Below, piece by piece: positions 26,335-35,111 of a stretch of DNA of 64,000 nt. The notes beneath the pieces were generated by a model, which did not search any database, was not told where the DNA came from, and saw nothing but the letters and a program-made list of their open reading frames with translations. Source of the DNA: Hydrocarboniphaga sp. (lineage in GTDB: Bacteria > Pseudomonadota > Gammaproteobacteria > Nevskiales > Nevskiaceae); NCBI RefSeq assembly GCF_028291725.1, contig NZ_JAQGNT010000044.1, positions 23,332 through 87,331 of the forward strand, written 5' to 3'. How positions within the stretch are numbered: position 1 is the first letter of the stretch; every line of letters begins with the position of its first letter. Position numbers and translations under genes: made by a program.

Positions 26335-28059
26335 TTATGCCGCCGCCTTGCGCCTGCGCCCACCGGCGGCGCGCCTGAGCGCGCTACCGAACAGAGGTTC
26401 GGCATAGCGATTCAGATCGCGCGGAGATTCGAGACTGGCGTGACCGACATTGCCCCAGACGCGATCGAGCGCGTCCTTCTTGCGAGGCGATCCGACACTC
26501 AGGCAAACACAGCCGACACCGCGCTCCTCGGCCTCGCGCAGCGCGCAGCGAACGTCCTGCTCGGCATAAGTATCTTCATACGAGATGTCGTACGGCAGGC
26601 CGTCGGAGACGACGATCAGCAGCTGGCTTTCGCTGTGCGCCTTACTCGACAGCAGGTGCGTTGCGTGCCGTATCGCGCCGCCCATGCGCGTGTAGCCGCT
26701 GGGATTCAGCGAATGCAGGCGCGAGCGCGCGTCCTGACTGAAGCGCTCGCCGAACTCCTTGATCCTCAAAAATCGCACGTCGTTGCGGCCGAAGGACCTG
26801 AAACCATAGGCGGCGACAATGTCACCGAGATCGTCCAAAGCGGCGACGATGTCCTGGGCCAGTGTGCGCTGCAGTTCCCAGATCGACGCGCCATTGGCCT
26901 GCTGGTCGCCGGTGGACCCTGATGCATCCAGCAGCACGATCGCCGACAGATCGCGGCCGGTTTTGCGGCGCGTTTCGTAAACCTTCTCATCTCCGGAATA
27001 ACCGGAGGCCTGATCGACCAGAAAGCGGATCAGTGCGTTCTCGTCGAGATCCTCGCCGTCGGCCTGGCCGTGATGACGAACGTAGGTGGTGCCGAGTCTC
27101 GCGAGCCGGCGGCGCAACATCCGGTCCGGCACGCCGGCATCGAGTTGCCGGGTCACCGCGGCTTCGTAGTGCGCGACCTGACACCAGTTCGGCATATAGG
27201 ACTGGGAATCGTGATTCCATTCCGGATACGCGGTACCGACATTCGGCGATGCATTCCATTCGCCGGGACGCAAGGCGGTCGCGATGATCTTGGCGCCCGC
27301 TCCGATCTTCTTCATCCACTTGACGGAATTCCCCATCATTTCGACGCCGCCGCCCTGATCGCCGGTTTCGCTGGGCGAGCGCTTGGCGCCGAACAGATTC
27401 TTCAGGAATCGCGACACCGGGCTTTCCGGCAGGGGGCCCGCCATCTTCGACAGAATGGTCGAGCGCTGCGTGTTTTCGTTTTCGTCGTCGTCGCCTTCGT
27501 CGTCCTCGTCTCGTTCCTGCGAGGCGTTCTGTTCGGCTTGCAGCCTTTCTCTCTCGCCGATCGGTGAACCGCCGCCACCGCTCAGACCTTGAGCCTTGAG
27601 CAGCGACACCGGACGGATCAGGCCGAACAGTTCGGGCCGTTCCGCGATCGAGCGCTCGGCTGAAGCCCGGATCAAGGATTCTTCGGCCGATGCACTCACG
27701 GCGCCGTTCCAGCTGGCGGCGATGCGTGTCTGTATCCAGCGCGGCATCGTTGTGCCGACCGCATGCGCCGCCCTGATGGCCTCCAGCGTCAGGTAGCGAG
27801 CCGCTACCCGTTCACGGCCGACCAGCTTCACGACGGATTTCCGCTCGAAACCGCCGCAGCGCAGAATCGCGGCCTGCGCTACCAAAGCCACCAGATGATT
27901 TTCATCGTCACCCTGCGGCAGATAGACGGTCTGCCCGTCGGTATGCACCACCGCAAGCTTGCTGACTCCGGTCGCGATACTGTGACCGACGATGGCCGAC
28001 GCCAGCAGCGCGTAGCGCTTCTGGCCCGCCATGCTGATCGGCTGCACACTGTCGGACAT
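26335..28059 (-). CDS. VWA-domain protein, NorD/CbbO-like partner of the AAA+ ATPase
   Basis: A 574-residue protein using the ATG at 28059 (MSDSVQPISMAGQ). The C-terminal third is a von Willebrand A domain with an intact MIDAS: LLDASGSTGD near residue 375, a mid-domain Thr-Arg (YTRMGGAIRHA) and VVSDGLPYD. An acidic low-complexity block (ERDEDDEGDDDENENTQ) lies before it, a feature of NorD and related cobalt-chelatase-like proteins. With the NorQ-type ATPase at 24159 it should form a metal-insertion or remodelling machine. It is the first gene of the leftward cluster, divergent from TetR at 28300. Confidence 0.85.
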   Translation of the reverse strand: MSDSVQPISMAGQKRYALLASAIVGHSIATGVSKLAVVHTDGQTVYLPQGDDENHLVALVAQAAILRCGGFERKSVVKLVGRERVAARYLTLEAIRAAHAVGTTMPRWIQTRIAASWNGAVSASAEESLIRASAERSIAERPELFGLIRPVSLLKAQGLSGGGGSPIGERERLQAEQNASQERDEDDEGDDDENENTQRSTILSKMAGPLPESPVSRFLKNLFGAKRSPSETGDQGGGVEMMGNSVKWMKKIGAGAKIIATALRPGEWNASPNVGTAYPEWNHDSQSYMPNWCQVAHYEAAVTRQLDAGVPDRMLRRRLARLGTTYVRHHGQADGEDLDENALIRFLVDQASGYSGDEKVYETRRKTGRDLSAIVLLDASGSTGDQQANGASIWELQRTLAQDIVAALDDLGDIVAAYGFRSFGRNDVRFLRIKEFGERFSQDARSRLHSLNPSGYTRMGGAIRHATHLLSSKAHSESQLLIVVSDGLPYDISYEDTYAEQDVRCALREAEERGVGCVCLSVGSPRKKDALDRVWGNVGHASLESPRDLNRYAEPLFGSALRRAAGGRRRKAAA

Positions 28060-28207
28060 CAGGACCCCGCTGGATGGTGTTGAAGTACGGCGGCAGGGCC
28101 GCGGTGTCAGCCGCGCCCTGAAGACGTTCATCTCGCTCCGCGGAGCCATGGTGGCCGCGACCATGGGACTGCATCCGTTGAACCGAACGTGACGAAGATG
28201 CTAGTCT

Positions 28208-28247
28208 GAACATTGTTCGCATTCTATTCGCATTCTGTTCGCTTTCC
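28208..28247 (+). promoter_or_regulatory. Palindrome plus three 11-bp direct repeats (putative operator)
   Basis: A perfect palindrome GAACATTGTTC (28208-28218) runs into three head-to-tail 11-base units: GTTCGCATTCT (28215-28225), ATTCGCATTCT (28226-28236) and GTTCGCTTTCC (28237-28247). The 11-base period is close to one helical turn, so bound dimers would sit on one face. The site lies between the divergent VWA and TetR genes. Confidence 0.65.
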
Positions 28248-28299
28248 TGAAAGCTCGTCTGAGCATGCGATCCGTCATCAGCCAGCGACAGGAGAACCG

Positions 28300-28956
28300 A
28301 TGTTCAACAAATATCCTGCGGACGACGCGACCCGTGCATTGACGCATCGAAAGGCGCCGCAGCAGAAGCGCAGCCAGATGACCGTGCAGAGCATCCTGCA
28401 GGCGACGATGGAACTCGCAGAGGCCGAGGGTTTTCTGTCGCTGGGAACGCGGCGAATCGCCGAGCGCGCGGGCATCAGCCCCGGCTCGCTCTATCAGTAT
28501 TTCCCCACCGTGGAAGCCATTCTGCTGACCATCTACGAGGAGACCGCTTCGAGGGTCACGAAGAAATTTCGCGCCAAGATGCTCAGCATCATGGAAGCGC
28601 CGATGGAGACCGTCGGCCAGAAAACGCTGGAGTTGCTGCTGAAGGAGTACGAGGCCAATCAGCTGATCCTGCATCAGATGGTGATCGAGAGACCGCAGCT
28701 GATGATGACGCCCGGCGCGGCCTCGCTGGAGCGGCTGTTTGGCGCCGGTGTGCGTTTATATTTCAGTCAGTTTTCCGGATTGAACGAGCGCGACGTCGAG
28801 CGGGTTTCGTTCTTCCTCGACATCGTCGTCATCGGCAGCTTGCGCAGCTATCTTTCCGAGCGGCCTCTGCAACTTTCACGCAAGGCATTTCTCGACGACC
28901 TGGTCAAAGTCACGGTCAGCTATGTGAGAAGCCAGAACTGGAAGGTGACGGCATAG
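28300..28956 (+). CDS. TetR/AcrR-family transcriptional regulator
   Basis: A 218-residue TetR regulator. The N-terminal helix-turn-helix is clear: TRRIAERAGISPGSLYQYF, followed by an all-helical ligand domain without recognisable motif. The start at 28300 has AGGAGA six bases upstream; the longer frame from 28213 would run through the operator. It is divergent from the VWA/AveC/AAA+ cluster and probably represses it, binding the palindrome and repeats at 28208-28247. No copy of the CCAAACGRTTGG element lies near its own promoter. Confidence 0.88.
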   Translation: MFNKYPADDATRALTHRKAPQQKRSQMTVQSILQATMELAEAEGFLSLGTRRIAERAGISPGSLYQYFPTVEAILLTIYEETASRVTKKFRAKMLSIMEAPMETVGQKTLELLLKEYEANQLILHQMVIERPQLMMTPGAASLERLFGAGVRLYFSQFSGLNERDVERVSFFLDIVVIGSLRSYLSERPLQLSRKAFLDDLVKVTVSYVRSQNWKVTA

Positions 28957-28974
28957 AACCGCCAGAGCCTGACG

Positions 28975-30066
28975 CTAGTGGCTTACACCCCAGCGCTCCA
29001 AGGTTTCATCACCCGGGCCGCGAGGCGTGGTTTCACCTGGGGTGCGGGAGAAGCGAGGCGCTGGCGCGCTGTAAGCAACGCCTTCGGATTCGATGTATCC
29101 ATCGCGCGCCGCCATGTGCGCGTGGCAAGGTGCCTCGTCGAGTTCCAGCACCGGAGCAAAACAGCAGTCGCTGCCTTCCAGCAGCGAGCTCCATTCATCG
29201 CGGCTTTTGCTCTCGAATATTGCAGCCAGCTTGGCGGACTGTGCCGGCCAATCGTCCGTCTGATATTGCCGCTGGGCCGCTTCCGGCTCGGCGCCGACTT
29301 TCTGCAACAGTAGCGCGTAAAAGTTCGGCTCGATCGCGCCGACCGAGATATATCGGCCGTCGGCGCATCGGTAGCAGCGATAGAACGGCGCGGCACCGCT
29401 GAGGAAATTGCGATCACGCTGTAATGACATGCCACCGCTGGCGACGACGCCGGCGAACATCGTCATCATCGACGCCGCGCCGTCGACAATGGCGGCATCG
29501 ACGATCTGACCCTGCCCGGACTTCTGCCGCTCCCACAGCGCAGCCATGATGCCGAAAGCAAGATAGACCGAGCCGCCGCCGAAGTCGCCGACCAGGTTCA
29601 AAGGCGGAATCGGCGGTTCGCCGGACTTGCCCATTGCCGCCAGCGCGCCAGTCAACGCGATGTAGTTGATGTCGTGACCGGCCGCCTGCGCGAGCGGGCC
29701 GGTCTGGCCCCAACCGGTCATGCGACCGTAGACCAGGCCGCGATTGCGTTCGCAGACCACTTCCGGCCCCAGGCCCAGTCGCTCCATGACGCCGGGACGA
29801 AAACCTTCGATCAGCACGTCCGCCTTGTCGATGATCCGCAGACACTGCTCGCGCCCCAGCGGCGAACGGATATCGATCGTCACCGTACTGCGCCCGCGGC
29901 TCATCGCCGGATTGTCGGGATAGCCATTGCCACCCGCACGGTCGATACGCAGCACCTCGGCGCCGAGATCGGCCAGCAACATCGCACAATGCGGACCCGG
30001 GCCGATGCTGGCGAATTCGACCACTTTCAGTCCGACCAAAGGACCCTTGAGTTTCGGCTGGCTCAT
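28975..30066 (-). CDS. CaiB/BaiF-family (class III) CoA-transferase or racemase
   Basis: A 363-residue protein of the family III CoA-transferases, beginning at the ATG at 30066 ([13 protein letters not shown]) behind AGGGACA. The family pattern is clear: [29 protein letters not shown], a conserved [22 protein letters not shown] segment, and the putative catalytic Asp in GHDINY. Close relatives include alpha-methylacyl-CoA racemase, where His and Asp of GHDIN act in proton transfer; this resemblance makes a racemase acting on branched or steroid side-chain acyl-CoA likely. The next gene on this strand, CMD, is 29 bases upstream. Confidence 0.88.
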   Translation of the reverse strand: MSQPKLKGPLVGLKVVEFASIGPGPHCAMLLADLGAEVLRIDRAGGNGYPDNPAMSRGRSTVTIDIRSPLGREQCLRIIDKADVLIEGFRPGVMERLGLGPEVVCERNRGLVYGRMTGWGQTGPLAQAAGHDINYIALTGALAAMGKSGEPPIPPLNLVGDFGGGSVYLAFGIMAALWERQKSGQGQIVDAAIVDGAASMMTMFAGVVASGGMSLQRDRNFLSGAAPFYRCYRCADGRYISVGAIEPNFYALLLQKVGAEPEAAQRQYQTDDWPAQSAKLAAIFESKSRDEWSSLLEGSDCCFAPVLELDEAPCHAHMAARDGYIESEGVAYSAPAPRFSRTPGETTPRGPGDETLERWGVSH

Positions 30067-30095
30067 GCTTGTCCCTGCAAATTCTGCTTTTCTGT

Positions 30096-30659
30096 TTACA
30101 CGGATTCTACGGATTCTATTTCGACGCCCAGAGAGACGACGATCCGGCAAACCATGTTGTAAACCGACACCACCGAGACAATCTCTATTATCGATTGTGC
30201 GCCCGGAAACCGAGTCTGCAGCTCACTCATCGTTTGCGGCCGGATCGCAACGCTGCGCGTGCTTTCGAGCGCGAATTGCAGCAAGGCGCGCTCCTTCTCA
30301 TCGAACAGCGGCGACGACAGTGCCTGCTCGATCGTCTTCAGCGCATCGAGCTGCGCCTGCGAACCGCCGGCCTTCAGAAACACCGGCGAATGGTGATGCA
30401 CTTCGTAAGCGGCGCCGGTGAGCTGAGCGGTCGCGCAGATCAGCAGTTCGCGATACCGGTCCGCGAGAGCCAGGCCGCCGCGTACTTTCGGCAGCAGCAG
30501 GTTGTAGCCCTCGGCGAACGGCAGGCTATGCAGCAGCATCCGGTCGATATTGATCAGCTTGCCGCCGCGGCGGGCACGAATCACTTCTGCGATGCGCTCC
30601 TGCTCGGGGCTGGCGCCATCTTGATAGGGTGCAATCACAGGCACGATGAAATCCTCCAT
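30096..30659 (-). CDS. Carboxymuconolactone decarboxylase (CMD)-family protein
   Basis: A 187-residue all-helical protein with the CMD/AhpD-like core: [36 protein letters not shown]. The usual CxxC of the AhpD type is absent, and the E-x2-HH position carries the family's polar site, so redox activity is doubtful. Role unknown, but these proteins are common in aromatic and terpenoid catabolic clusters. A CCAAACGATTGG element lies about 91 bases upstream of its start, and it is divergent from the amidohydrolase. It may be cotranscribed with the CoA-transferase at 28975. Confidence 0.75.
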   Translation of the reverse strand: MEDFIVPVIAPYQDGASPEQERIAEVIRARRGGKLINIDRMLLHSLPFAEGYNLLLPKVRGGLALADRYRELLICATAQLTGAAYEVHHHSPVFLKAGGSQAQLDALKTIEQALSSPLFDEKERALLQFALESTRSVAIRPQTMSELQTRFPGAQSIIEIVSVVSVYNMVCRIVVSLGVEIESVESV

Positions 30660-30749
30660 TGAAGCTTGCCGGTTGTCCCCGGCAAGCGACCGGCAAGCGG
30701 CAGAGAAACAGACTTACGCAACGGCTGCGACGCAGTGGATGCAATTGCG

Positions 30750-30761
30750 CCAAACGATTGG
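30750..30761 (+). promoter_or_regulatory. CCAAACGRTTGG operator, site 2
   Basis: Exact CCAAACGATTGG, about 90 bases before the CMD start at 30659. Probably controls the leftward CMD/CoA-transferase transcript. Confidence 0.7.
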
Positions 30762-30886
30762 TAGTCTATAGCAAGGAGAAAGACAGGTCATCGGCGTAGC
30801 CTGGTATTGAGGCCGACGACGCAGGTTGTCGCCATAGAAGAACAGCGGTTACCGCTTGACGCTGGAGCGGCACGCCCATTAATCTA

Positions 30887-30898
30887 CCAACCGTTTGG
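30887..30898 (-). promoter_or_regulatory. CCAAACGRTTGG operator, site 3
   Basis: CCAACCGTTTGG on plus, CCAAACGGTTGG on minus, flanked by TA and TT. It lies 76 bases before the amidohydrolase start at 30974. Confidence 0.7.
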
Positions 30899-30973
30899 TT
30901 CAACACACATCATGCATTGAAGACATTGCGGCTTCGCAACATTGCCGACGATTGACTAGCGAGGGTATTCAAG

Positions 30974-32188
30974 ATGACGACGCTGCCGTACAAAATGATC
31001 GACGCCGATCAGCATATCTATGAAACCGACGACTGCTTTACCCGGTATCTGCCGAAGAAAATCTTCGACATGGGCAAGGCCGTACATGTGGTGCGCGAAG
31101 AAGGCGAAAAAGAAGGCCGGATTTTTCTCGGCGACCAGAAGATTTCGTTCTTTGGCCGCAACCCCTGCGACGCCACCGGCAAGCCCGGCGCCTTGATCGA
31201 GTACTACAAGAACAAGGACAAGCACGGCTCCGGCAACATGCTGTTCCACAGCGGCATGATCACCGCCGAGGATCTGCCGCAATCGCGCAAGCGCGAAACG
31301 CGCCTGAAATGGCTTGACGTCGAAGGCGTAGAGGCCGCGATCATGCTGCCGACCATCGAGGTCGGCGTCGAATATCAGCTGAGCAAGGATCCGGTGGCGC
31401 TGAAGGCCAATCTGACGTCCTACAACGAATGGCTTTACGACGACTGGGGCTTCGGCAAGGACGGCCGCCTTTTCGCCGTGCCCTGCCTGTCGCTGGTCGA
31501 CATCGAATGGGCGGTCGAAGAGCTGAAGCGCAATCTGCAGCGCGGCGCCAAACTGGTGCATCTGCGCGCGGGCCCGGTCAACGGCCGCTCGCCAGCTGAC
31601 CCGAAGCACGACCCGTTCTGGGCGGTCTGCGAAGAAGCCGGCGTGCCGGTCGCGTTCCATCTCGGCAACAGCGGCGAAACCGATTACTACTCGTCGCTGT
31701 GGAGCGAGAACGCGCTGCCGCCGACGCATCGCTTCTCGCCGTTCCAGCGCGCCACCTGCTTCGGTGATCGCGCGATCGCCGACACGCTGCTGGCCCTGAT
31801 CACGCACAACCTGTTCGGCCGCTTCCCCAAGCTCAATGTGCTGTCGATCGAGTTCGGCAGCGAATGGGTTGCGCCGATGATCAAGAAGATGGATCGTGCG
31901 GCCAAGATGTGCGGACCGAAGGACTGGCTGTTCGGTGAAGTCAAAGAACGCCCGCGCGATGTGTTCAGGCAGCACATTAAAGTGGCGCCGTATCCCGAGG
32001 ACGACATCGTCGGCCTGGCCAAACTGATCGGCGTCGACGCGGTTCTCGGCGGTTCGGACTGGCCGCATCCGGAAGGCGTGTCGTCTCCGGTGGAGTTCTA
32101 CGAGCACATCAAGGAAGGGCTCAGTGAGCAGGAAATGAAACAAATCATGCGCGACAACACCGGCAAGCTGTTGGGTCTGGTGAATTGA
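30974..32188 (+). CDS. Amidohydrolase-family (ACMSD-like, amidohydrolase_2) metal-dependent hydrolase
   Basis: A 404-residue protein beginning with the family's metal motif IDADQHIYE (D-x-D-x-H). A middle VPVAFHLGN supplies another His, and GGSDWPHPEG near the C-terminus gives the conserved Asp-x-PH; together these match the amidohydrolase_2/ACMSD group of TIM-barrel decarboxylases and hydrolases. In catabolic clusters they hydrolyse ring-opened intermediates or decarboxylate. ATG at 30974 is preceded by a GAGGG. It is the first gene of a rightward run (amidohydrolase, CoA-transferase, thioesterase). Confidence 0.88.
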   Translation: MTTLPYKMIDADQHIYETDDCFTRYLPKKIFDMGKAVHVVREEGEKEGRIFLGDQKISFFGRNPCDATGKPGALIEYYKNKDKHGSGNMLFHSGMITAEDLPQSRKRETRLKWLDVEGVEAAIMLPTIEVGVEYQLSKDPVALKANLTSYNEWLYDDWGFGKDGRLFAVPCLSLVDIEWAVEELKRNLQRGAKLVHLRAGPVNGRSPADPKHDPFWAVCEEAGVPVAFHLGNSGETDYYSSLWSENALPPTHRFSPFQRATCFGDRAIADTLLALITHNLFGRFPKLNVLSIEFGSEWVAPMIKKMDRAAKMCGPKDWLFGEVKERPRDVFRQHIKVAPYPEDDIVGLAKLIGVDAVLGGSDWPHPEGVSSPVEFYEHIKEGLSEQEMKQIMRDNTGKLLGLVN

Positions 32189-32206
32189 TGGCGGAGCGCT
32201 CGCCCA

Positions 32207-33376
32207 GTGAATGGCGGAGACAGTAGACCGGAGGCGCCTCGGCGCCTGCGTGTCGTTGAACTCGGGTCCTGGCTCGCTGCGCCGGGCGCGGCCGCTCTGC
32301 TCGCCGATATCGGGGCGGAAGTCATCAAGATCGAACCTCCGTCCGGCGATCCCGGACGGAGGTTCATCGCTGCCATGGGCGGCGCCGCGGAAACCACTCC
32401 GAGCTTCTCACTGCTGAATCGCGGCAAGAAAAGCGTAGTGCTCGATCTGCAGCAGAAGCGCGATCACGATCTGTTGTCTCGGCTCTTGTTCGACGCCGAC
32501 GTATTCGTCACCAATCTGCGCGCAGGATCGCTGGCGCGGCTCGATCTCGAGCCCGACACCGTTCGGGCGCGTTATCCGCAACTGATTTTCGCCTCGATCA
32601 GTGGACTCGGACTGCGCGGACCTGAACGCGATCTGCCGGTATACGACGTTGGTGGATTTTGGGCGCGTAGCGGTTTGATGCATCAACTGGTTCCGTCGGA
32701 CGGGATTCCGCCCAGCCCGACCGGCGGCTTCGGCGACCTGATCACTTCGCTGTCTCTATACTCCGGCATCGTCACCGCCTTGCTCGAGCGCCAACGAACC
32801 GGCAAAGGCAGTCTGGTCGAGACCTCGCTGATGCAGGCCGGTGCCTTCATGGTCAGCGGCGATCTGGCGGTGCAGGCTTCACACGGCCGGGTCCATGGAC
32901 AATCGATACGCAGCGAAAGCCGGACACCTCTGGTCAATAGCTATCGCAGCAGTGATGGCCGCTGGTTCTTCCTGACCTGCGTGGAAGCGCGTCGCCATTT
33001 GCCCAAGGTCTGCAAAGCCATCGGGCGCACCGACCTGATCAAGGACCCACGCTTCGCGACTGCGAAATCGATACGTAGCCATGGCCGCGAACTCGTCGCG
33101 ATCCTGGACGAAGCTTTTTCGCAGATGACCTTGGCCCAGTGGGCGCAGCGCTTCACCGAGGCCGATGTATGGTGGCAAGCCGTGGCGACGCCTGAAGATG
33201 TACTCAAGGATCCACAAGTGCTGGCCAACGACATGACACGCCTAGTAGGCGACGGGACCGGCATTCATCCGATGGTGACCTCGCCTTTCCAGCTGTCTCG
33301 CGGTCAGTCGGCCGTGGCTCGCGCACCCGATCTGGGCGAGCACACCGACGAGGTACTGCGGGAGCTTTCCCAATGA
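32207..33376 (+). CDS. CaiB/BaiF-family CoA-transferase, paralogue 2
   Basis: A 389-residue class III CoA-transferase. VVELGSWLAAPGAAALLADIGAEVIKIEPP is the family's N-terminal signature, and LPVYDVGGFWARSGLM includes the catalytic-Asp region. The frame's GTG at 32207 gives MNGGDSRPEAPRRLRVVEL. It differs from the copy at 28975: the GHDIN racemase-like segment is replaced by YDVGGFW, closer to true CoA-transferases, where the Asp is the acyl-anhydride nucleophile. It is 18 bases after the amidohydrolase stop and shares an ATGA overlap with the thioesterase. Confidence 0.87.
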   Translation: MNGGDSRPEAPRRLRVVELGSWLAAPGAAALLADIGAEVIKIEPPSGDPGRRFIAAMGGAAETTPSFSLLNRGKKSVVLDLQQKRDHDLLSRLLFDADVFVTNLRAGSLARLDLEPDTVRARYPQLIFASISGLGLRGPERDLPVYDVGGFWARSGLMHQLVPSDGIPPSPTGGFGDLITSLSLYSGIVTALLERQRTGKGSLVETSLMQAGAFMVSGDLAVQASHGRVHGQSIRSESRTPLVNSYRSSDGRWFFLTCVEARRHLPKVCKAIGRTDLIKDPRFATAKSIRSHGRELVAILDEAFSQMTLAQWAQRFTEADVWWQAVATPEDVLKDPQVLANDMTRLVGDGTGIHPMVTSPFQLSRGQSAVARAPDLGEHTDEVLRELSQ

Positions 33377-33813
33377 CGCCGCCGCAAGCGGACAGCGAAT
33401 GGATCCAGGTTGAGGATCTCGGCCCTTACGTCGAATTGTTCGGGCCGGTGTACATGCGCATGCTGGACGCGCGCACCAGCGCCGGCGAGATCATCCGCTT
33501 TGGATTCCATGTCCAGCCTAAACACTGCAATCTGAGCGGCGGTTGCTCCGGCGGCATGCTGGCGAGTTTTCTCGACATCGCGCTGGCGCGCACTGGCATC
33601 CTGTCGCGCGGCTACGAGCATCGGACGCCGACGATCAGCCTGCAGATGGATTTCCTGCAACCGGCACGCGTCGACGAATGGATCGAGAGCCGTGCGAAGC
33701 TGATCCATTCCTCCCAGCGCATGGGCTTCTGCGATGCGACCCTGGTCGGGCCGAGAGGGCCGGTCATGCGCGGCAGCGGCATCTTCCGCATCACCAGCGG
33801 GCCGTATATGTGA
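33373..33813 (+). CDS. PaaI-like hotdog-fold thioesterase
   Basis: A 146-residue hotdog-fold protein with the PaaI/YiiD-like pattern: GCSGGMLASFLDIALART helix and TISLQMDFLQPARVDEWIESR strand-turn. Such enzymes hydrolyse CoA thioesters, clearing dead-end acyl-CoAs. ATGA coupling to the CoA-transferase gene suggests a paired CoA-loading and CoA-release step. The catalytic Asp/Glu is probably Asp in FLDIA. Confidence 0.82.
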   Translation: MTPPQADSEWIQVEDLGPYVELFGPVYMRMLDARTSAGEIIRFGFHVQPKHCNLSGGCSGGMLASFLDIALARTGILSRGYEHRTPTISLQMDFLQPARVDEWIESRAKLIHSSQRMGFCDATLVGPRGPVMRGSGIFRITSGPYM

Positions 33814-33880
33814 TGTCAACACGATACGCCGCGCCATAAAATGAAGTTAGAACTAGTGGTGCGGCACATTCATTTCGAAA

Positions 33881-33963
33881 CGTCATTCCCGCGCAAGCGG
33901 GAATCCAGAGTTCGCGGGGGAGCCGCTAGACGGCCCTGGATTCCCGCTTGCGCGGGAATGACG
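33881..33963. repeat. REP-like inverted repeat, ATTCCCGCGCAAGCGGGAATCCAG type
   Basis: CGTCATTCCCGCGCAAGCGG...AATCCAG (33881-33907) is mirrored by CTGGATTCCCGCTTGCGCGG...ATGACG (33936-33963), 28 bases apart. Each arm is itself a short CCCGC/GCGGG hairpin, so the whole is two REP units back to back. Units like this are scattered in many gamma- and betaproteobacteria. It lies between the thioesterase and Gfo/Idh genes and could end transcription. Confidence 0.8.
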
Positions 33964-34034
33964 GTAGCTTGCCAATGTTTCGTTATTACTGTGTCACTGC
34001 ATTAGAAACAGATAAAAGACCAGGAGATCCAACC

Positions 34035-35108
34035 ATGAGAATCGGAGTGCTGGGTACCGGCAGCTTCGCCCGGCGCGGTCCGCTGCCCGCCATCACGCTC
34101 GCAGGCATGGAGCTGGAAGCGATCTACGACATGAGCCCCGCTGCCGCTGCCGAAGCCGAGCAGCTGTTTAAACCGAAATATGTCTGTGGCAGTGTGCAGG
34201 AACTGCTCTCTCTGAAGACCGTCGACGCGGTATTCATCGCCTCGCCGCCTTCTTCGCATCTCGACGTGGTCAGCGCGGTGATCGCCGCAGGCAAGCCCTT
34301 CGTCTGCGAGAAACCGATCACGCTATGTAGCGCGGACGCACTCAAGCTTGCAGAACTCGCGCGCAAGCCCGGATTGCCGAACGCGGTCGATCACGAGTTC
34401 CGCTATGACCCTGGCATGCTGATGATGAAGCAGCTGATTGCCGACGGCTATCTCGGCAAAGTGCGCAACTCGTTGCTGTCGGTGATCGTCGCCCATTCGG
34501 TCAATCCGCAGTACGAGGCACTGATCTACTGGAACTTCAACCACGTCGCGCGCATGGGCGGCGGCGTGCTGCCGCAGCTCAGCTCGCATCTGATTGATCT
34601 GCATCTGCACCTGTTCGGCGGCATCGAAGCCAAGGCCGGATATCTGGCGACGATGGTTCCAGAACGGCCGATGCCACCCGAAGTGCGCGGCGGAGTCCCG
34701 GGGCCGATGCGCGCTGTCGAGGCCGAGGACACGGTCGCGCTGGCCGCCCGGCTGCCGAACGGTGCACCGGCGGCGCTGTCGATCAGCTGGGTCGCGCCGT
34801 GTATGCCGGAACTGCGCTGGGCGGTTCACGGCGACAAGGGCGCGCTGGTTTACCAGGGCAACAATGGCTGGTTCGGCGGCCGGCTCAGCGGCCAGTGCCT
34901 CGGCGAATCAGCCCCCGGAGCGATCGAATTGCCCGCGATCCGCAGACTGGAATCGGAGCAGGATCGCTCGCGCTATCAGCAGGATCTGATCGCGGCGCTA
35001 TTGCGCAACTTTGCCGATGTCGTCGGCGGCAAAGATGTCCCGGTTCACTATGCGACGCTGGCCGACGACGCAAAGTGCTGGCAGAACATCGAGCGCTGGA
35101 GAACCTGA
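34035..35108 (+). CDS. Gfo/Idh/MocA-family oxidoreductase
   Basis: A 357-residue protein using the ATG at 34035 (behind AGGAGA). The Rossmann start RIGVLGTGSFARRG, the EKPIT motif in FVCEKPITLC and the central QLSSHLIDLHLHLFGG with its conserved Asp-x3-His are typical of Gfo/Idh/MocA dehydrogenases, which oxidise sugars, inositols or cyclic alcohols with NAD(P). A longer upstream frame from 33948 would begin inside the REP-like repeat and is unlikely. It stands alone between two repeat elements. Confidence 0.87.
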   Translation: MRIGVLGTGSFARRGPLPAITLAGMELEAIYDMSPAAAAEAEQLFKPKYVCGSVQELLSLKTVDAVFIASPPSSHLDVVSAVIAAGKPFVCEKPITLCSADALKLAELARKPGLPNAVDHEFRYDPGMLMMKQLIADGYLGKVRNSLLSVIVAHSVNPQYEALIYWNFNHVARMGGGVLPQLSSHLIDLHLHLFGGIEAKAGYLATMVPERPMPPEVRGGVPGPMRAVEAEDTVALAARLPNGAPAALSISWVAPCMPELRWAVHGDKGALVYQGNNGWFGGRLSGQCLGESAPGAIELPAIRRLESEQDRSRYQQDLIAALLRNFADVVGGKDVPVHYATLADDAKCWQNIERWRT

Positions 35109-35111
35109 GCA

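Larger units (their letters stand above)
30660..30973. other. 314-base divergent promoter region with two operators
   Basis: Separates the leftward CMD gene and the rightward amidohydrolase. It holds two CCAAACGRTTGG elements (30750-30761 and 30887-30898), one near each gene, in opposite orientation and 137 bases apart. Nothing coding is seen. Confidence 0.65.
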
